This document shows, piece by piece, positions 32,378 to 44,388 of a stretch of DNA of 64,000 bases. Positions within the stretch are counted from its first letter, which is position 1. Each line of letters begins with the position of its first letter. Under the pieces are notes generated by a model. The model did not search any database, was not told the origin of the DNA, and worked only from the letters and a program-made list of their open reading frames with translations. This stretch comes from Anthostomella pinea (lineage: Eukaryota > Ascomycota > Sordariomycetes > Xylariales > Xylariaceae). The DNA lies in contig CAUWAG010000018.1 in assembly GCA_963556695.1 (NCBI GenBank), forward strand, positions 124,001 through 188,000. The letters run 5' to 3'. The position numbers and the translations under genes are program-made.

Positions 32378-34606
32378 ATGTCTTCAGATATGAAGTCGTC
32401 CATACACCGATTCCGCGTCGGTCGGGCGTCTCCGTCTGTAACGATGCCCCCAACAACCGCGCCGCCCACCCCGTCAGGATCCGCCTCCCTCGCGGCAGAT
32501 AGCCGAGGTGAAAAGTCCCTGCAGCCGACAGCAAAGGCCAAGCCTGTTCCTGCATGCGACAGATGCCGCTCGTTCAAGAAGAAATGCAGCCGGACCTTTC
32601 CTGTGTGCTCCTTGTGTGCCAGTGCGGGCCAGGAGTGCTCGTTCTCGACGCCGGCATCGTCAACGGCCGCCCAGACGCACCACTTGCGCGCACGGGTCGA
32701 ATGGCTATCTAATTACATCAACCAGACCTTGCCCGAAGGTCTCATCAACATCGAGGCAATAGAGACCGGCACAGACCTGACAGAGTTACTTCAGGACTCC
32801 TCCCCACTCACGCACGGGGACCAGAATGCCACGTCGCCAGCATCGGCGCTCTCAAGGGGCCAGGATGCTCCATCCCTCCTAAACAGCCAGTCAATGGCCG
32901 ACCACACCAGTGCTGAGGCCAATGCCGACAACAGGTCTGTGTCGTCGCGGAGCCATCATTCCGCGCACGCTTCTGTCGTTGCGGCTGCCACCACCCCAAC
33001 ACCAGCAGAGCCGCCAGGCGAACGACCTGCGGATATACAGAGTGTAACGTTGGCCGCAGATGTCATAACGCCTGCGCGTTTACCGCCCGATGCAGCAGCT
33101 CGACGGTTCGTTGATGCCTACTTCCGGAACGTCAATAGAGCCTATCCGTTCGTTGACCGGAGCAAGGTCTTGGATGACCTCGAGGTATTCGGCGACTTTG
33201 CCAGACGTCGTCGGGATGCAGACTCGACCTTGTTATACCTGGTCATGGCTATTGGATGCACAACACTGCAGCGGGCCGGCCAGATCCCAAGCGGTACGAC
33301 TTCCAAGTTCGAGGTTGGATACTCCGACATCATCCAAGAATGTCTATGCAGGGAGAGCATCGAATCCATCCAGATCCTGGTGTTGCTGGCCTTGTATTCG
33401 CTCTTTGACCCTGCCGGCGCATCGGCCTGGTCGATCGTTGGAATCGTGTCTCGCCAAGCCATGCTCTTGGGACTGTCGCGGCGGGCTTCTGATGACAAGA
33501 CACTGTCAGCAACGGAGGTCGAGTTGCGGCATCGGTTGTTTTGGAGTATATACGTCTTGGATAGGATGATGGCTACCTCTTTAGGGCTACCCGTGGCTCT
33601 TACCGATGAGAACATGGATGTACCACTTCCAGGACTGACGATTGATGAGTTCGCATCGCCAGACAGGGCTCATTTTGCTATGATTTTGCAGACGAGTCGA
33701 CACGTGATACAGCTGAGACAGATGGAAGGCCGGATACTACAGCAGGTTCTGTTCAGGAAACAGTCGGACGTCAGCTCCATCACTCACGCAGACCGGCGCC
33801 AGATTGTGCAAGATATTCGAGGCGAGGTCGAGAACTGGTACAGCAATGGGTGTCTCGTCTCACCCATGGAACCAGACAACGTGCCTATACATAACTCGAT
33901 CACCTGGCTCAGCGCCAGATATTATTACCTGCTACTCCTGCTCTATTACCCTTCACATTTCAACTCCTTCGGCCCCGTCATTTCACGAGCCGAGCTCCTC
34001 CGCTTTGCCCAGAAGCACCTACAGTCTACGTCAGCTCTCTTCCAGCAACGTCAACTCCCTCTAAACCGCGTAACACTCTCTCGTCTGTTTCCAGTTGGGC
34101 TGGTGCTCATGCATGGCTTCATCACCAGCGCGGCGGACTGCTCCCCGTTCCCAGCTCGCGATGAGATGGCGGTATTAGTCAATATCCTCGAAGCATTCTC
34201 GGAAGGCTGGCGTCATGCCCACGAGGCAGCGCAGATATTCCGCCAGTTCCTAGCCGCCATCGGAGCTGTCTCGAACTACGGCCCGCTGCATTTCTCGCAG
34301 TCTTCATCCTATGGCCAGATGGGATCATCCAAGGATACGTACCAGACCGTCCTTCGTCCACACATGACCAGTCTTCTCAGTCTGATGCAGGATGTGCTGG
34401 GCAAGGCAAGCTGTTACAGGTTTCTGGAGATAGCAGATGAGCGAGATCTAGCAGGCTACGGGTTGCAGTCCTCCATGAGCCAACAACCATTATCCAGCCC
34501 CCTTGGGCCTAGCAGGAGCTCTATGCCGAACCCTGCTGGCGTTGCTGGCAACGAAGATACTGTGATGAGCTATGGCTGGGGTCCTTTAGAGTTAGACTTC
34601 CTATGA
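32378..34606 (+). CDS. Zn(II)2Cys6 transcription factor
   Basis: 742 residues, no intron needed. The binuclear zinc cluster is at residues 60-87: six Cys with spacing 2-6-6-2-6 (CDRCRSFKKKCSRTFPVC and CSLCASAGQEC share the middle Cys). A coiled linker region follows (ARVEWLSNYINQTLPEGL). The fungal-specific regulatory domain starts near residue 235 (ARRFVDAYFRNVNRAYPFVD) and includes the conserved block LFWSIYVLDRMMATSLGLP. The middle linker is Ser/Ala-rich and probably disordered. Such proteins are nuclear and control nearby catabolic or secondary-metabolic genes by binding CGG half sites. Its place between the FMO and the oxoprolinase makes it the likely local regulator, which is inference. 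Confidence 0.92.
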   Translation: MSSDMKSSIHRFRVGRASPSVTMPPTTAPPTPSGSASLAADSRGEKSLQPTAKAKPVPACDRCRSFKKKCSRTFPVCSLCASAGQECSFSTPASSTAAQTHHLRARVEWLSNYINQTLPEGLINIEAIETGTDLTELLQDSSPLTHGDQNATSPASALSRGQDAPSLLNSQSMADHTSAEANADNRSVSSRSHHSAHASVVAAATTPTPAEPPGERPADIQSVTLAADVITPARLPPDAAARRFVDAYFRNVNRAYPFVDRSKVLDDLEVFGDFARRRRDADSTLLYLVMAIGCTTLQRAGQIPSGTTSKFEVGYSDIIQECLCRESIESIQILVLLALYSLFDPAGASAWSIVGIVSRQAMLLGLSRRASDDKTLSATEVELRHRLFWSIYVLDRMMATSLGLPVALTDENMDVPLPGLTIDEFASPDRAHFAMILQTSRHVIQLRQMEGRILQQVLFRKQSDVSSITHADRRQIVQDIRGEVENWYSNGCLVSPMEPDNVPIHNSITWLSARYYYLLLLLYYPSHFNSFGPVISRAELLRFAQKHLQSTSALFQQRQLPLNRVTLSRLFPVGLVLMHGFITSAADCSPFPARDEMAVLVNILEAFSEGWRHAHEAAQIFRQFLAAIGAVSNYGPLHFSQSSSYGQMGSSKDTYQTVLRPHMTSLLSLMQDVLGKASCYRFLEIADERDLAGYGLQSSMSQQPLSSPLGPSRSSMPNPAGVAGNEDTVMSYGWGPLELDFL

Positions 34607-35232
34607 ATAGACTACGGCATACACCTGTTAAGACGGAGGCAACGAAGTGATCTGTAGTATATCAGCTGTAGTTCTGGTGATACCTAGGTATTTATGTCTT
34701 TGGTGGCGCATCGGACGCTGCTGTGGGACTGTCAGGTTGATCTCTAGGGCCTGAAACCCCTGGAAATTTTACAACCTTCAGGGCATATCTCCAGCGCCTG
34801 GCGCCGACCAGCCGACGCTATCAGCGCAGGCAATTGCCGAAACTCCTCCCAAAACACGAACCCGCCTCAAATAAGGTAGAGGTAGGTATAGAAATCTCAC
34901 CGATACCACCCATCTCTGATAACGAGCGTGAGGAGCGACGGATCTCAGACGCGATTAAGTGTCGGGTCAGTCTATCTAGTTCTTGTGTCCTTACGGAGAC
35001 CATTGAATAGATGATTCAGCGCCCATCGGAAGACCCCCGACACGACCATGTTAGGGCATCCTTACCTTAGCCAGGTGGGCTCGATGTCGCAATCAGGTAC
35101 AGTACCGGCCGTCGGCCGATACAGGACTGGCCTGTCGTGTTGACAGCCTCAGACTTACAAGGGGAACATTGAAGCTTCAAGGCTGGCATTTCATACTTCC
35201 TGGCAACATCGCATGACTGGTAGTGTTTGGAC
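34607..35232. promoter_or_regulatory. Spacer and probable promoter of the oxoprolinase gene
   Basis: About 625 bp between the regulator stop and the oxoprolinase ATG. No gene or clear operator is seen. Confidence 0.4.
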
Positions 35233-38200
35233 ATGGCTGACATTCGAGTCTCAATCGATCGCGGGGGAACCTTCTGCGACGTGATCGCGCAGGTCGATGG
35301 CCGAGAGGATATCACGCTAAAGATATTGTCGGTTGACCCCTCCAACTACCGCGATGCACCGACAGAAGCAATTCGGCGCGTGCTTGAGATTGTCGAGGGC
35401 AGGACGATTCCAGTAGACGAGAAGTTGGACGGCACCAGAGTTGGTAAGAACAACATCATCGTGCAGTGCAAACGAGGGTAGCAATTTTCTCACCATACCA
35501 ACAGCCGCATGTCGGGTAGGGACCACTGTTGCCACCAACGCCCTGCTGGAGCATAAGGGCGTCAAGTTTGCCTTTGTGACGACAAAAGGTATGGCTTTGT
35601 GCCGTTGTCATTCATTCGGTGACGCATTGTTGTCAAGCCACTGTGAACTGACACGACCCCAGGCTTCAAAGATATCTGTGTCATCGGTGACCAGTCTCGC
35701 CCGAGGCTATTCGATCTCAATGTCAGGAAGCCAAAGGCTCTGCATGACGCGGTCGTTGAGGTCGATGAAAGGGTCACTATCGAGGACTACGACCTGAATC
35801 CCCACAAAAGCAATCAGGGCACGGAGCTCTCTGATGACCCGGACCTCCTAAGCACCCCCAGCGGAGAGATAATCCGAATCCTGAAACGGGTAGACCAAGG
35901 TGTCGTTCGCCAGCAGCTTCAGGGCCTTCGGGATCAGGGGTACGACTCATTGGCAATATCCTTCATGCATGCGTACCTATATCCAGACCACGAACAAGCC
36001 GTCGCGGCCTTGGCTAGAGAGGTAGGGTTCAAATACATCACGACCTCCTCAGAGACAAGCCCAGTCGTCAAGCTGCTCAACCGTAGTAACTCTACATGTT
36101 CTGAGGCGTACCTTTACCCGGTTATTCGTCAATACGTGGAGAATTTCGAGTCAGGCTTCAAGGTCCTCCCGCAGAGGGTTGAGTTTATGTGCTCCGATGG
36201 TGGCTTGAAGCAGGCACAAAAATTCAAGGGCAACGAGGCGCTCCTGAGCGGGCCTGCAGGCGGTGTTGTTGGCATTGCGCGTTCGTGCTTTGATGAGGAC
36301 GAGCGTACCCCTATTATTGGGTTTGACATGGTAAGCTATCTTTCCCATTCGACCCGAGATGAGTGATAAGCACAGAAATACTGAGACGCACAGGGCGGCA
36401 CAAGCACCGACGTATCGAGATTCGACGGCAAATACGACCACCTAACCGAAACTACCATTGCCGGAAGAACAATAGCTGTTCCCATGCTTAATATCTCTAC
36501 GTACGCATCATCTCCTCTCGTCTCTTACTTCGGATTAACATGAACCTAGAGTTGCTGCTGGTGGTGGCTCAATTCTCTTTGCGCGGAGTGGTAGGATCCA
36601 CCCCCCTTTTTGACCGATTGCCGAGGCTTGGCTGACTCGGCGTAGGTCTCCTTGTGGTTGGACCTGAGAGCGCTGGCGCTCACCCCGGTCCGGCTTGCTA
36701 CAGAAAGGGGTGAGTATTTCAGTCAGTGACGACAATTGGCAGTGCTGACGACAGTATCAGAGGCCCGCTCACTGTCACAGATGCCAATCTCTTCCTTGGG
36801 CGATTGGTCGTGGCGTCTTTTCCGTCCATCTTCGGCCAAAACGCAGACGAAGCCCTTGATCAAGAGATTGTCGTTGAAAGGTTCAAGGAAATCACAGCAG
36901 AGTTCAATAGGCAAACCTCGCAGAACCTCACCCCGGAGGATGTCGCTTCAGGTTTCTTGAATGTGGCCAACGAGGCGATGAGTCGACCTATACGTAACAT
37001 CACAGGCAAGTGAACCGATTCCGTATCCCCCAAATGTGTTCTCGAGGTGGACTCTGACGCCCAGCTCAGAGGCTCGAGGCTTCGCCCCGGAGAAGCATGA
37101 CCTGGTCAGCTTTGGTGGCGCGGGCGGTCGTAAGTCTTGCCACTTGTAGGCCTAGAATCTAGGTTGAGGGACTCACTGAGAATAGAACACGCCTGCTCGA
37201 TTGCTGAGAAACTTGGCGTCAAGAGAATCCTCATACATAAGTGGTCTTCCCTGCTCTCAGCATACGGAATTTCCCAAGCAGAGTTACAGCATGAGACGTA
37301 CGAGCCGTTCGCAGGCAAATTCACTATGGAAGCGCTTGGCCAGATCAGAAAACGCCTCGAGGTTTTAAAGCGGAAGGTCTCTGAGGAATTACTGTCTCAA
37401 GGGGCACAGGAAAGTACTCTGCACTATGATGAAGCCTTGACACTACGATACTTTGGTACCGACACTACCATTACAATCACGAAGCCTGCAGACGAAGACT
37501 ATGGCGCGGCTTTCAAGGCACACCACCTACGCGAGTTCGCCTTCAACCTCAACCGAGATATTGTCATCGATTCTGTGAAAGTGAGGGGTACTGGAAGCGC
37601 TGGATCTTTAGCGAGAGATGAGTCTGCTTTGATGGAGTTGGCATCGCTAAAAGCGTGTGATACCGATGCGTTGAAGCCCAATAGCGACCAACGTGTCTTC
37701 GTTGAGGGTAAGTGGCACACAGTCGGTGTGTATCGGCTGGAGGAGATACCCAAAGGAACCGTTCTGGACGGCCCTGCCCTGGTCATCGACAAGACACAGA
37801 CGATATTCGTCGAGCCCAAGTTCAGAGGCTACGTGTTGTCAAACCATGTGGTGCTGGAGAAGACCCAATCAGAGACGAAAACGACCGAGAAGTCAATGGC
37901 GGCGGACACGATAAATCCAATTCAGCTTTCAGTCTTTGCTCATCGCTTCATGTCGATAGCTGAGCAGATGGGCAACACCTTGCAACGGACCTCGATCTCA
38001 ACAAGTATCAAGGAGCGACTGGATTTCTCGTGCGCCATCTTCTCTCCAGACGGTAAACTGGTTGCCAATGCCCCTCATATCCCGATTCATTTGGGATCTA
38101 TGCAGTTTGCTATACAGTACCAGCACCGGCTGTGGGAAGGGAAGCTGAAACCTGGCGATGTCTTATTAACTAACCATCCGCAGTGCGGGGGTACGCATTT

Positions 38201-39623
38201 GCCTGACTTGACAGTCGTTACGCCCGTCTTCTTCGACGAAAAGATTGCGTTTTACGTTGCATCGCGGGGCCACCACACTGACATTGGAGGGAAAGGCATC
38301 ACGTCGATGATGCCCGAGAGCAAGGAGCTCTGGGAGGAGGGTATCAACATCAAATCGATGAAGATCGTTAGTGGCGGAGATTTCCTCGAGGAAGACGTCA
38401 GGGCAGCCTTCGACAAAGCGGGTAGCTTCCCAGGCTGCAGTGCGACGAGAAGAATTGCCGATAATATCAGTGATCTAAAGGCCCAGATCTCTTCCAATCA
38501 ACGAGGAAACATTCTGCTACGGAAGCTGTGTGACGAATTCACGGTACGTGCCACCCTGACTACCCCTTGCTGGTTTCTTCTTGAGGAAGAGGGTCTAACG
38601 TACACTTAGCTGCCCGTGGTCCACACTTATATGCATGGCATCCAAGCCAACGCTGAAGTGGCTGTTAGGGACTTCTTCAAGAAGATCGCTCTCGACCATC
38701 CGGAGCCTCTGACCGCGGTGGATTACTACGACGATGGCACCCCAGTCAAGTTGAAAATCACGATCAATCCAGAGACAGGGGGTGCTACGTACGACTTCTC
38801 TGGCACGGGTCCCCAATCCTGGGGTAACTACAACTGTCCGATCTCCATCACTCACTCAGCCATCATCTACACGATCCGGTGCTTGGTCAACGTCGATATT
38901 CCATTGAACGAAGGCTGCCTAACTCCAGTAGAGATCCGAGTACCAAAGGGCACGATCCTGAACCCATCGCCAGCTGTTGCTGTTTGCGGTTCTACCTTGG
39001 CTAGCCAGCGGGTCATCGACACCATTCTCCGGGCGTTCGGTCGCTGCGCCGCCAGCCAGGGATGTGCGAACAGCTTTGGTTGGGGCATGGGTGGGAAGGA
39101 TCCGGCCACTGGAGAAGTGAAAGCAGGTTGGAACTATGGGGAGTCGCTGGGGGGTGGGGTTGGCGCCGGTCCGGGTTGGCACGGAGAGTCTGCAACCAAC
39201 GTCCATTCGACGAACACGCGCAACACCGACCCCGAAGTTATCGAGAAGAGGACTGCAGTGCTTGTCCGGAAGTACGGAATCTGGTGGAACAGCGGGGGAC
39301 GTGGCAAATGGAATGGCGGGGATGGTACGATACGTGAGATCGAGGCCAAAATCCCGCTGAAGTTCAGTATCCTCAGTGACCGAAGGGTATATCGCCCCTA
39401 CGGCATGGCTGGTGGCCAGCCCGGTAAGTGTGGACGTAACTACGCGTTCAAATTCAATGAAGAAGGTGTACTCGAGAGAATCAACCTGGGCGGTAAGGCA
39501 GTCGTCAACTTGAACCCCGGGGAGATCATGCAAATCAACACACCTGGAGGTGGAGGCTGGGGTACGCCGGAGGGTGAGGCGAATGGGGTCCATCGGGAGG
39601 AAGAGGAGCAGCTGTCTATATAG
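35233..39623 (+). CDS. 5-oxoprolinase/hydantoinase family protein (HyuA-HyuB fusion), ten exons
   Basis: 1282 residues. Exons 35233-35443, 35505-35588, 35663-36330, 36394-36500, 36550-36587, 36646-36709, 36761-37005, 37070-37129, 37186-38543 and 38610-39623; the total is exactly in frame. The intron 37006-37069 has a GC donor (GCAAGT). The HyuA half shows [16 protein letters not shown] at the N-terminus, [20 protein letters not shown] joined to [44 protein letters not shown] and [14 protein letters not shown]. The HyuB half starts near [20 protein letters not shown] and includes [18 protein letters not shown] and [16 protein letters not shown]. This length and order match eukaryotic ATP-dependent 5-oxoprolinase (about 1290 residues), which opens a lactam ring. 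Paralogues act on hydantoin-like rings, so the substrate is open. The gene is intact. Confidence 0.9.
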
Positions 39624-40085
39624 ACTTGGACACGCCTATAAAGGGCTCACGACTTATCGAGACTTATAGCTCTAGTTGAAGAGACTGGCATCAGAGCATC
39701 CTCAAGTCTCTTGCATGTTGCGCCGGTCCATAGTTCATGCCAGTTGATGTTAGCAACATACCCTTAGAAGCCTCCACGAACCTCGGATCTCAGGCCAGAT
39801 TATATAAATGTCAATCGTGACTATGTTCCAGAATACTGCTGAGTCGATTGCACTGTCTCGAGTCTCGACATTCAGGGAACGGAGTGTGGGAACTGGAGCC
39901 GGGATCTGTTGCCGAAGATATGAGTATGAGGACGATCACGGATGCATTCGTAAACGTCGGCACCCCTGCTCCGAGCGATTACGGGTCGGGAGCCGGAGTC
40001 GTCATCGCATACAAATAGAGTCGTTAATGCTGCCATCGTCTAGGCCAGTCAATATAGGAACACATACGAAACACAAGAAGCTGAT
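39624..40085. other. Intergenic spacer
   Basis: No gene is seen between the oxoprolinase and the SDR remnant. Confidence 0.45.
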
Positions 40086-40688
40086 ATGGCGGGCAGAAAG
40101 ATTATCCTGATTACCGGTGGCAACACGGGCATTGGCTACGAGGCCGTCAAGGCGTTTCTCCGATCCGACACTGCGTATCTAGTCCTGATGGGCAGTGGGT
40201 CACTGGATAAAGCCAGAGATGCAATCGAGGCTCTGAAGAAAGAGGTCCCGCAGACTGCCAGCACAGTCGAGGCCGTCGAATTGGATGTGGCAAGCGACGA
40301 GTCCATCACAAAGGCATTCGAAAGCGTGAAGGCCAGCCACGAGCGCATCGATGCACTTATCAACAACGCAGGCAAGTCGTATCAGACCCTCTCGCCTCCA
40401 GAGCTAACGGACTGATACACGATAGGGGCCTCGTACGATTGGGAGGTCAAAGAGGGAACCATTACGGTGCGGGAATCCTCATCTTCATCACCAGCGGGCT
40501 ATCCAGCCTCTCGAGGACCAGCGCCAAGTTCTATCCACGGCCCCAACCGCCACCGGCTAGGTGGCCGAAGGACCTGGGCGACGACAACACGGCGTATCGG
40601 TCGACGAAGGCCGCGCTCAACATGTTGATGGTCAACTTGGCGTTCCAGCTGCAGCTAGACGGCGTCAAAACGAGCGTCTCTAACAATT
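40086..40688 (+). pseudogene. Truncated short-chain dehydrogenase/reductase (SDR)
   Basis: The start reads MAGRKIILITGGNTGIGYEA, a textbook NAD(P)-binding TGxxxGIG motif. VEAVELDVASDES and IDALINNAG follow, then a 54-bp intron with a GC donor (40372-40425; GCTAACGG branch site). Exon 2 starts ASYDWEVKEGTITVRE and then jumps out of frame into LIFITSGLSSLSRTSAKFY. About 30 residues that normally carry the central helix are missing. The catalytic Ser region (FITSG) and YxxxK (AYRSTKAALNM) are present. The frame is then cut at DGVKTSV by the 173-bp LTR-like element at 40689, and only AT-rich DNA follows. It lacks its C-terminal third and cannot be functional. Confidence 0.85.
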
Positions 40689-40861
40689 TGTCAGATTTGA
40701 GCCAATCGTCAGAGTGAAGTGTGTGTGTGTATTCTGTCTGTCTAGAGAGTTCTTGTGCGACCGTGGCAGTTTTATGCCAGAGGGGGCTGGATCGGGACGG
40801 AACAACTAGGTTCCGTTGTCTACCTGTCAAGGTGCCTTCTAGGCGTACCTTTAATCCCACA
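40689..40861. mobile_element. 173-bp solo-LTR-like element, copy 2
   Basis: Same element and length as the copy at 13032-13204. It begins TGTCAGATTTGAGCC and ends TTTAATCCCACA. It is flanked by the 5-bp direct repeat CAATT at 40684-40688 and 40862-40866. The two copies differ by scattered single-base changes only. It truncates the SDR gene. Confidence 0.87.
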
Positions 40862-41258
40862 CAATTCAACCATAACAATCATAACTTAATTTAACTTAAT
40901 TATAACAATAGAAAAGCTATGTTAATTAGTTATTTTAATGAGATAAATAACATGTTGTAATTTTTTATTTTATATAATTGTAACCGTATTATTTTAAAGC
41001 TTAAACAAGTTAAAACGTATCAGTATAATTATTTTCAATAATTCGTAATAAAACGTGATTATTCCACGGTTAGTAACATAACAAGATATTATAAGCTGTT
41101 TAATAAGTAAAAAAAGCTGGTTAACAGAAGTTTAAATGCTACTTGAAATTAAACTTTTATAACTTTTTAAATACCGTATAAATACTTTATTTATTATTAA
41201 ACTTACTACGAAATATAATCAAAATATAATATAATCAAAATAATTAAAATATAAAATC

Positions 41259-41415
41259 TGTCATAGTCTGGTACAGGTAGCCCATGTGGTGAGTCCTGGA
41301 GCCCGGACATGAGTATATGTACCACTATTGAATGTCAAGCCGCCACGCTTGATATTCGACATCCTTTTGGGAGGAACAGCCGTGGCATGGTGGTTATAGT
41401 GAGCGTTCCGTCACA
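41259..41415 (+). mobile_element. 157-bp LTR-like island, copy A
   Basis: Starts TGTCATAGTCTGGTACAGG and ends CGTTCCGTCACA. It is about 90% identical by eye to the reverse complement of 44232-44388. No matching 5-bp duplication is visible at this copy. Confidence 0.75.
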
Positions 41416-41539
41416 TTAATACCCCTTTTAATTAAATAGTTTATTCAAAATAGTTTAAATTAAATAGTTCTCAATATTAAAAAACGTAACAATGTAAACT
41501 TATATAACGTTCGCATTTAATATTAAATTATTACACCCG

Positions 41540-41794
41540 TGTGATGGTTCCATCATCCATTAGGTCTAGTGATGGTCCCCATGGTCCCCGGGTTACGTGA
41601 CTGAGCACGTGACTGATCGGACGACAGGTTGATCCATGCCATGGTGGGACTGGTGGGGACAACTGCCCACATCTAGCTGCCCACCAATTCAGGTGCATCT
41701 CCAGATCTTTCTTTTCCTTCAACCAGAGTTCGTTATACGTTAATAGTTAATAAGGGTCCCTGTATCCTTGCAATATATTTACGGAATCGTGACA
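41540..41794. mobile_element. 255-bp solo-LTR-like island
   Basis: Starts TGTGATGGTTCC and ends GGAATCGTGACA. It is flanked by the 5-bp direct repeat ACCCG (41535-41539 and 41795-41799). It has no coding capacity. Confidence 0.8.
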
Positions 41795-42197
41795 ACCCGC
41801 TTAGCTTAATATCTCTTTCGATTAAACCGATCCTTTTTAAAAACCTTATTGATATACTCTTAAAACTATTACGATATACCCTTTTTAATACAAAACCGCT
41901 TTGAAAGATGTAACAATCGAGACTATTAATTAATTACACCTAGTTTAAAATCGTTATTTTTTTTACGTCAGTAGTAACTTCTTTATAATACATTCCGTTT
42001 TATTAATTATTTACTTATTTAAGCCACACTTATTAATACTGCGTTTAATAATAAGAATAAAATAATCTTAATTTATATAACGTTTATACTTAATGTTGAA
42101 TTATCGCTACCGGTTAATTGAACGCTAAGAAAAAAAAACCTAATATCGTAAACTATAATAGTATAATCTCCTTTCAAACAATCTTTTTTATACCTAT

Positions 42198-42390
42198 TAT
42201 GACGGTCTACCCACCTGGTCCCTGGTCAAGTGATCCACCAGGTCCCTGGTAGATTAGATAAGGAAAGAACGGGACCACCACTTAAGGTGGGGGCTATGCA
42301 CACCACCTTGCTGGCTTCCTTTTCCTTCCTCACCTTGTTATTTTTGTAATCAATCCCAGATTGCAACACACCGTCGCAGGCATCGTGACA
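42198..42390. mobile_element. 193-bp LTR-like island, possibly RIP-touched at its start
   Basis: Ends GCATCGTGACA, like the 255-bp island, and is followed by CCCAT (42391-42395). The left flank is CCTAT (42193-42197) and the first bases are TATGACGG. A single C-to-T change in the flank and a G-to-A change in an original TGTGACGG would make this a normal LTR with a 5-bp duplication. Confidence 0.55.
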
Positions 42391-44231
42391 CCCATAAAAG
42401 TTTATTGAATAATTAGAATAACGAACGAAACTAGGTCGATATTCGAGTTAAAAAATAAGCGTTATTTTAAGTTATTTAAATATTACGAGGTCGTTCTATT
42501 TAAATAAGAAAAGATTTTATTGATATAAGGTTTTAAGGCTTTGAAACTAAGACCTAACTATATATAAAAGCTTTAAGCTTTAGCCTTTTCGTTTAAACTA
42601 TATATAAGTACACTTAAATATATATATACTTAATTCACAATTATTTTTCTCTTATAATACTTTTATTTCTTTTATTAAATAAGGTATTTACCCGGTTAAA
42701 GGTCGTGTGAATAAGGGACTATCCTTAGTAAACAGCATTAATTTATTATTATAATAAACCTGTTAATATTATTATTATTAAATAATTTATAACTATATAT
42801 CTTTGAACGTTAGCCTTTTACCCTTGATACTAGTTATTCAAACGTAATAAAAAATAAGCATTAAATTTAAAATTATTAGTTAATAATTACTTTTACCTGA
42901 TAAATATCAGTATTATTACCGTTATAACGATTAAGAGATTCTTAAGTTCTATTATTATAAGTCAACGTAATTAATTAAATATTATCTTTTTTAAGTATTA
43001 AATAACTATTAAAATTATGAAATTTAATAATAAGCTTGTTATTAACGATATTTAAACGTTACATAATTTAAAACCTTTAATATTAAACCTTATTAATTTG
43101 TGAATAAAGAAATAACTTATGCGTAAAAATCGGTCTTTATGTTCGAATAATAATAACGAGTTAAAACTAGGTAGAAACTTATTAAGTCTTTATATTAACG
43201 CTTTTGAAATAAAATCTGTAACTTTATTTTTTAAACTAACACCTTTTTTATCCCGCAAAATGTCTTGCTTTTTAAAGGCTGTTGTATATTTTTAATAATT
43301 TATTTTAATAAATATACCGATGAAGTATTAATTAAAATTAGGAAAGTTTTTAAAGCAGATTTTTCTTTTGAGGAATAATCGTAAAAAGGTCATTTATTTT
43401 TATTGAAATCATTGGTTATTACTTAAATCTCAAGTATTAATATTACGCGTATATAATTAGGCTTAACAGATTATTAAAAACTAAACCGGTAAAAGTATAA
43501 TAAAAATATAATAAAATATGTAGGTATTTTTACGTTACGAAAACAATGGTTTAAATAACTTCAAATAACGCTACTATTAACAATAGTATAATTAAGTTTA
43601 TAATTAGTTAAAGATTAAAAATTTTATTTACCGTATAAAATATTTTTAGAAAAATACTCGATATATTAATCACGTTTTTAACTTTATAATAAAACCTTTT
43701 CTTACTAGTAAATACGATTAAAGGTTTTACGACCGGTAAACAACTAGTAAAAAGAACTTAAATAACGTTAATTTGCTTTTTTTAAATAGTTTCATTTATA
43801 AAGTTCATACTTTTCATAAATATATCAAAGCTAGCTTATATCGCTGATAAGATTTTAAGTGAGCATTTAAAAATGATTTAGCTAATAACCACATATATAG
43901 AGAAAAAAGTTAAAGTTATTGATAAAGTAAGCTTTAATTAAATGAAAATGAAAAATAACTTAATACTAACTATTATTAACAAAATAAAATAAAACTTAGT
44001 TTAATATATAATCGTAAAATATAAAAAGATTCAGTCCTTAATTAACTTATTATATAATGTTATAGTAACTATATGCTCATATATTAAAAGATTAAAATTC
44101 TTTTAAACGTTAAATATATATTAAAGCTATTATAAGTAATAATGTAAAAGTTAAAATATATAATTCACGTATCGATAATATAATACAGTATATATTTTTA
44201 CTTAAAACCCACTTTAACAAGACCTTATTAG

Positions 44232-44388
44232 TGTGACGAAACGCTCACTATAACCACCATGCCACGGCTGTTCCTCCCAAAAGGATGTCTAATAGCAAGC
44301 ATGGCAGCTTGACATTTAATGGTGGTACATCTAATCATGTCCGGGCTCCAGGACTCACCACATAGGCTACCTGTACCAGACCATGACA
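44232..44388 (-). mobile_element. 157-bp LTR-like island, copy B (inverted)
   Basis: Inverted relative to copy A and of identical length. It begins TGTGACGAAACGC and ends ACCATGACA. It is flanked by the 5-bp direct repeat ATTAG (44227-44231 and 44389-44393). Confidence 0.8.

Noticed and set aside
40531..40878. Minus-strand frame across the second LTR-like element
   Set aside because: It is created by the 173-bp repeat and shares its sequence with a frame at 13120-13575; it is not a gene.
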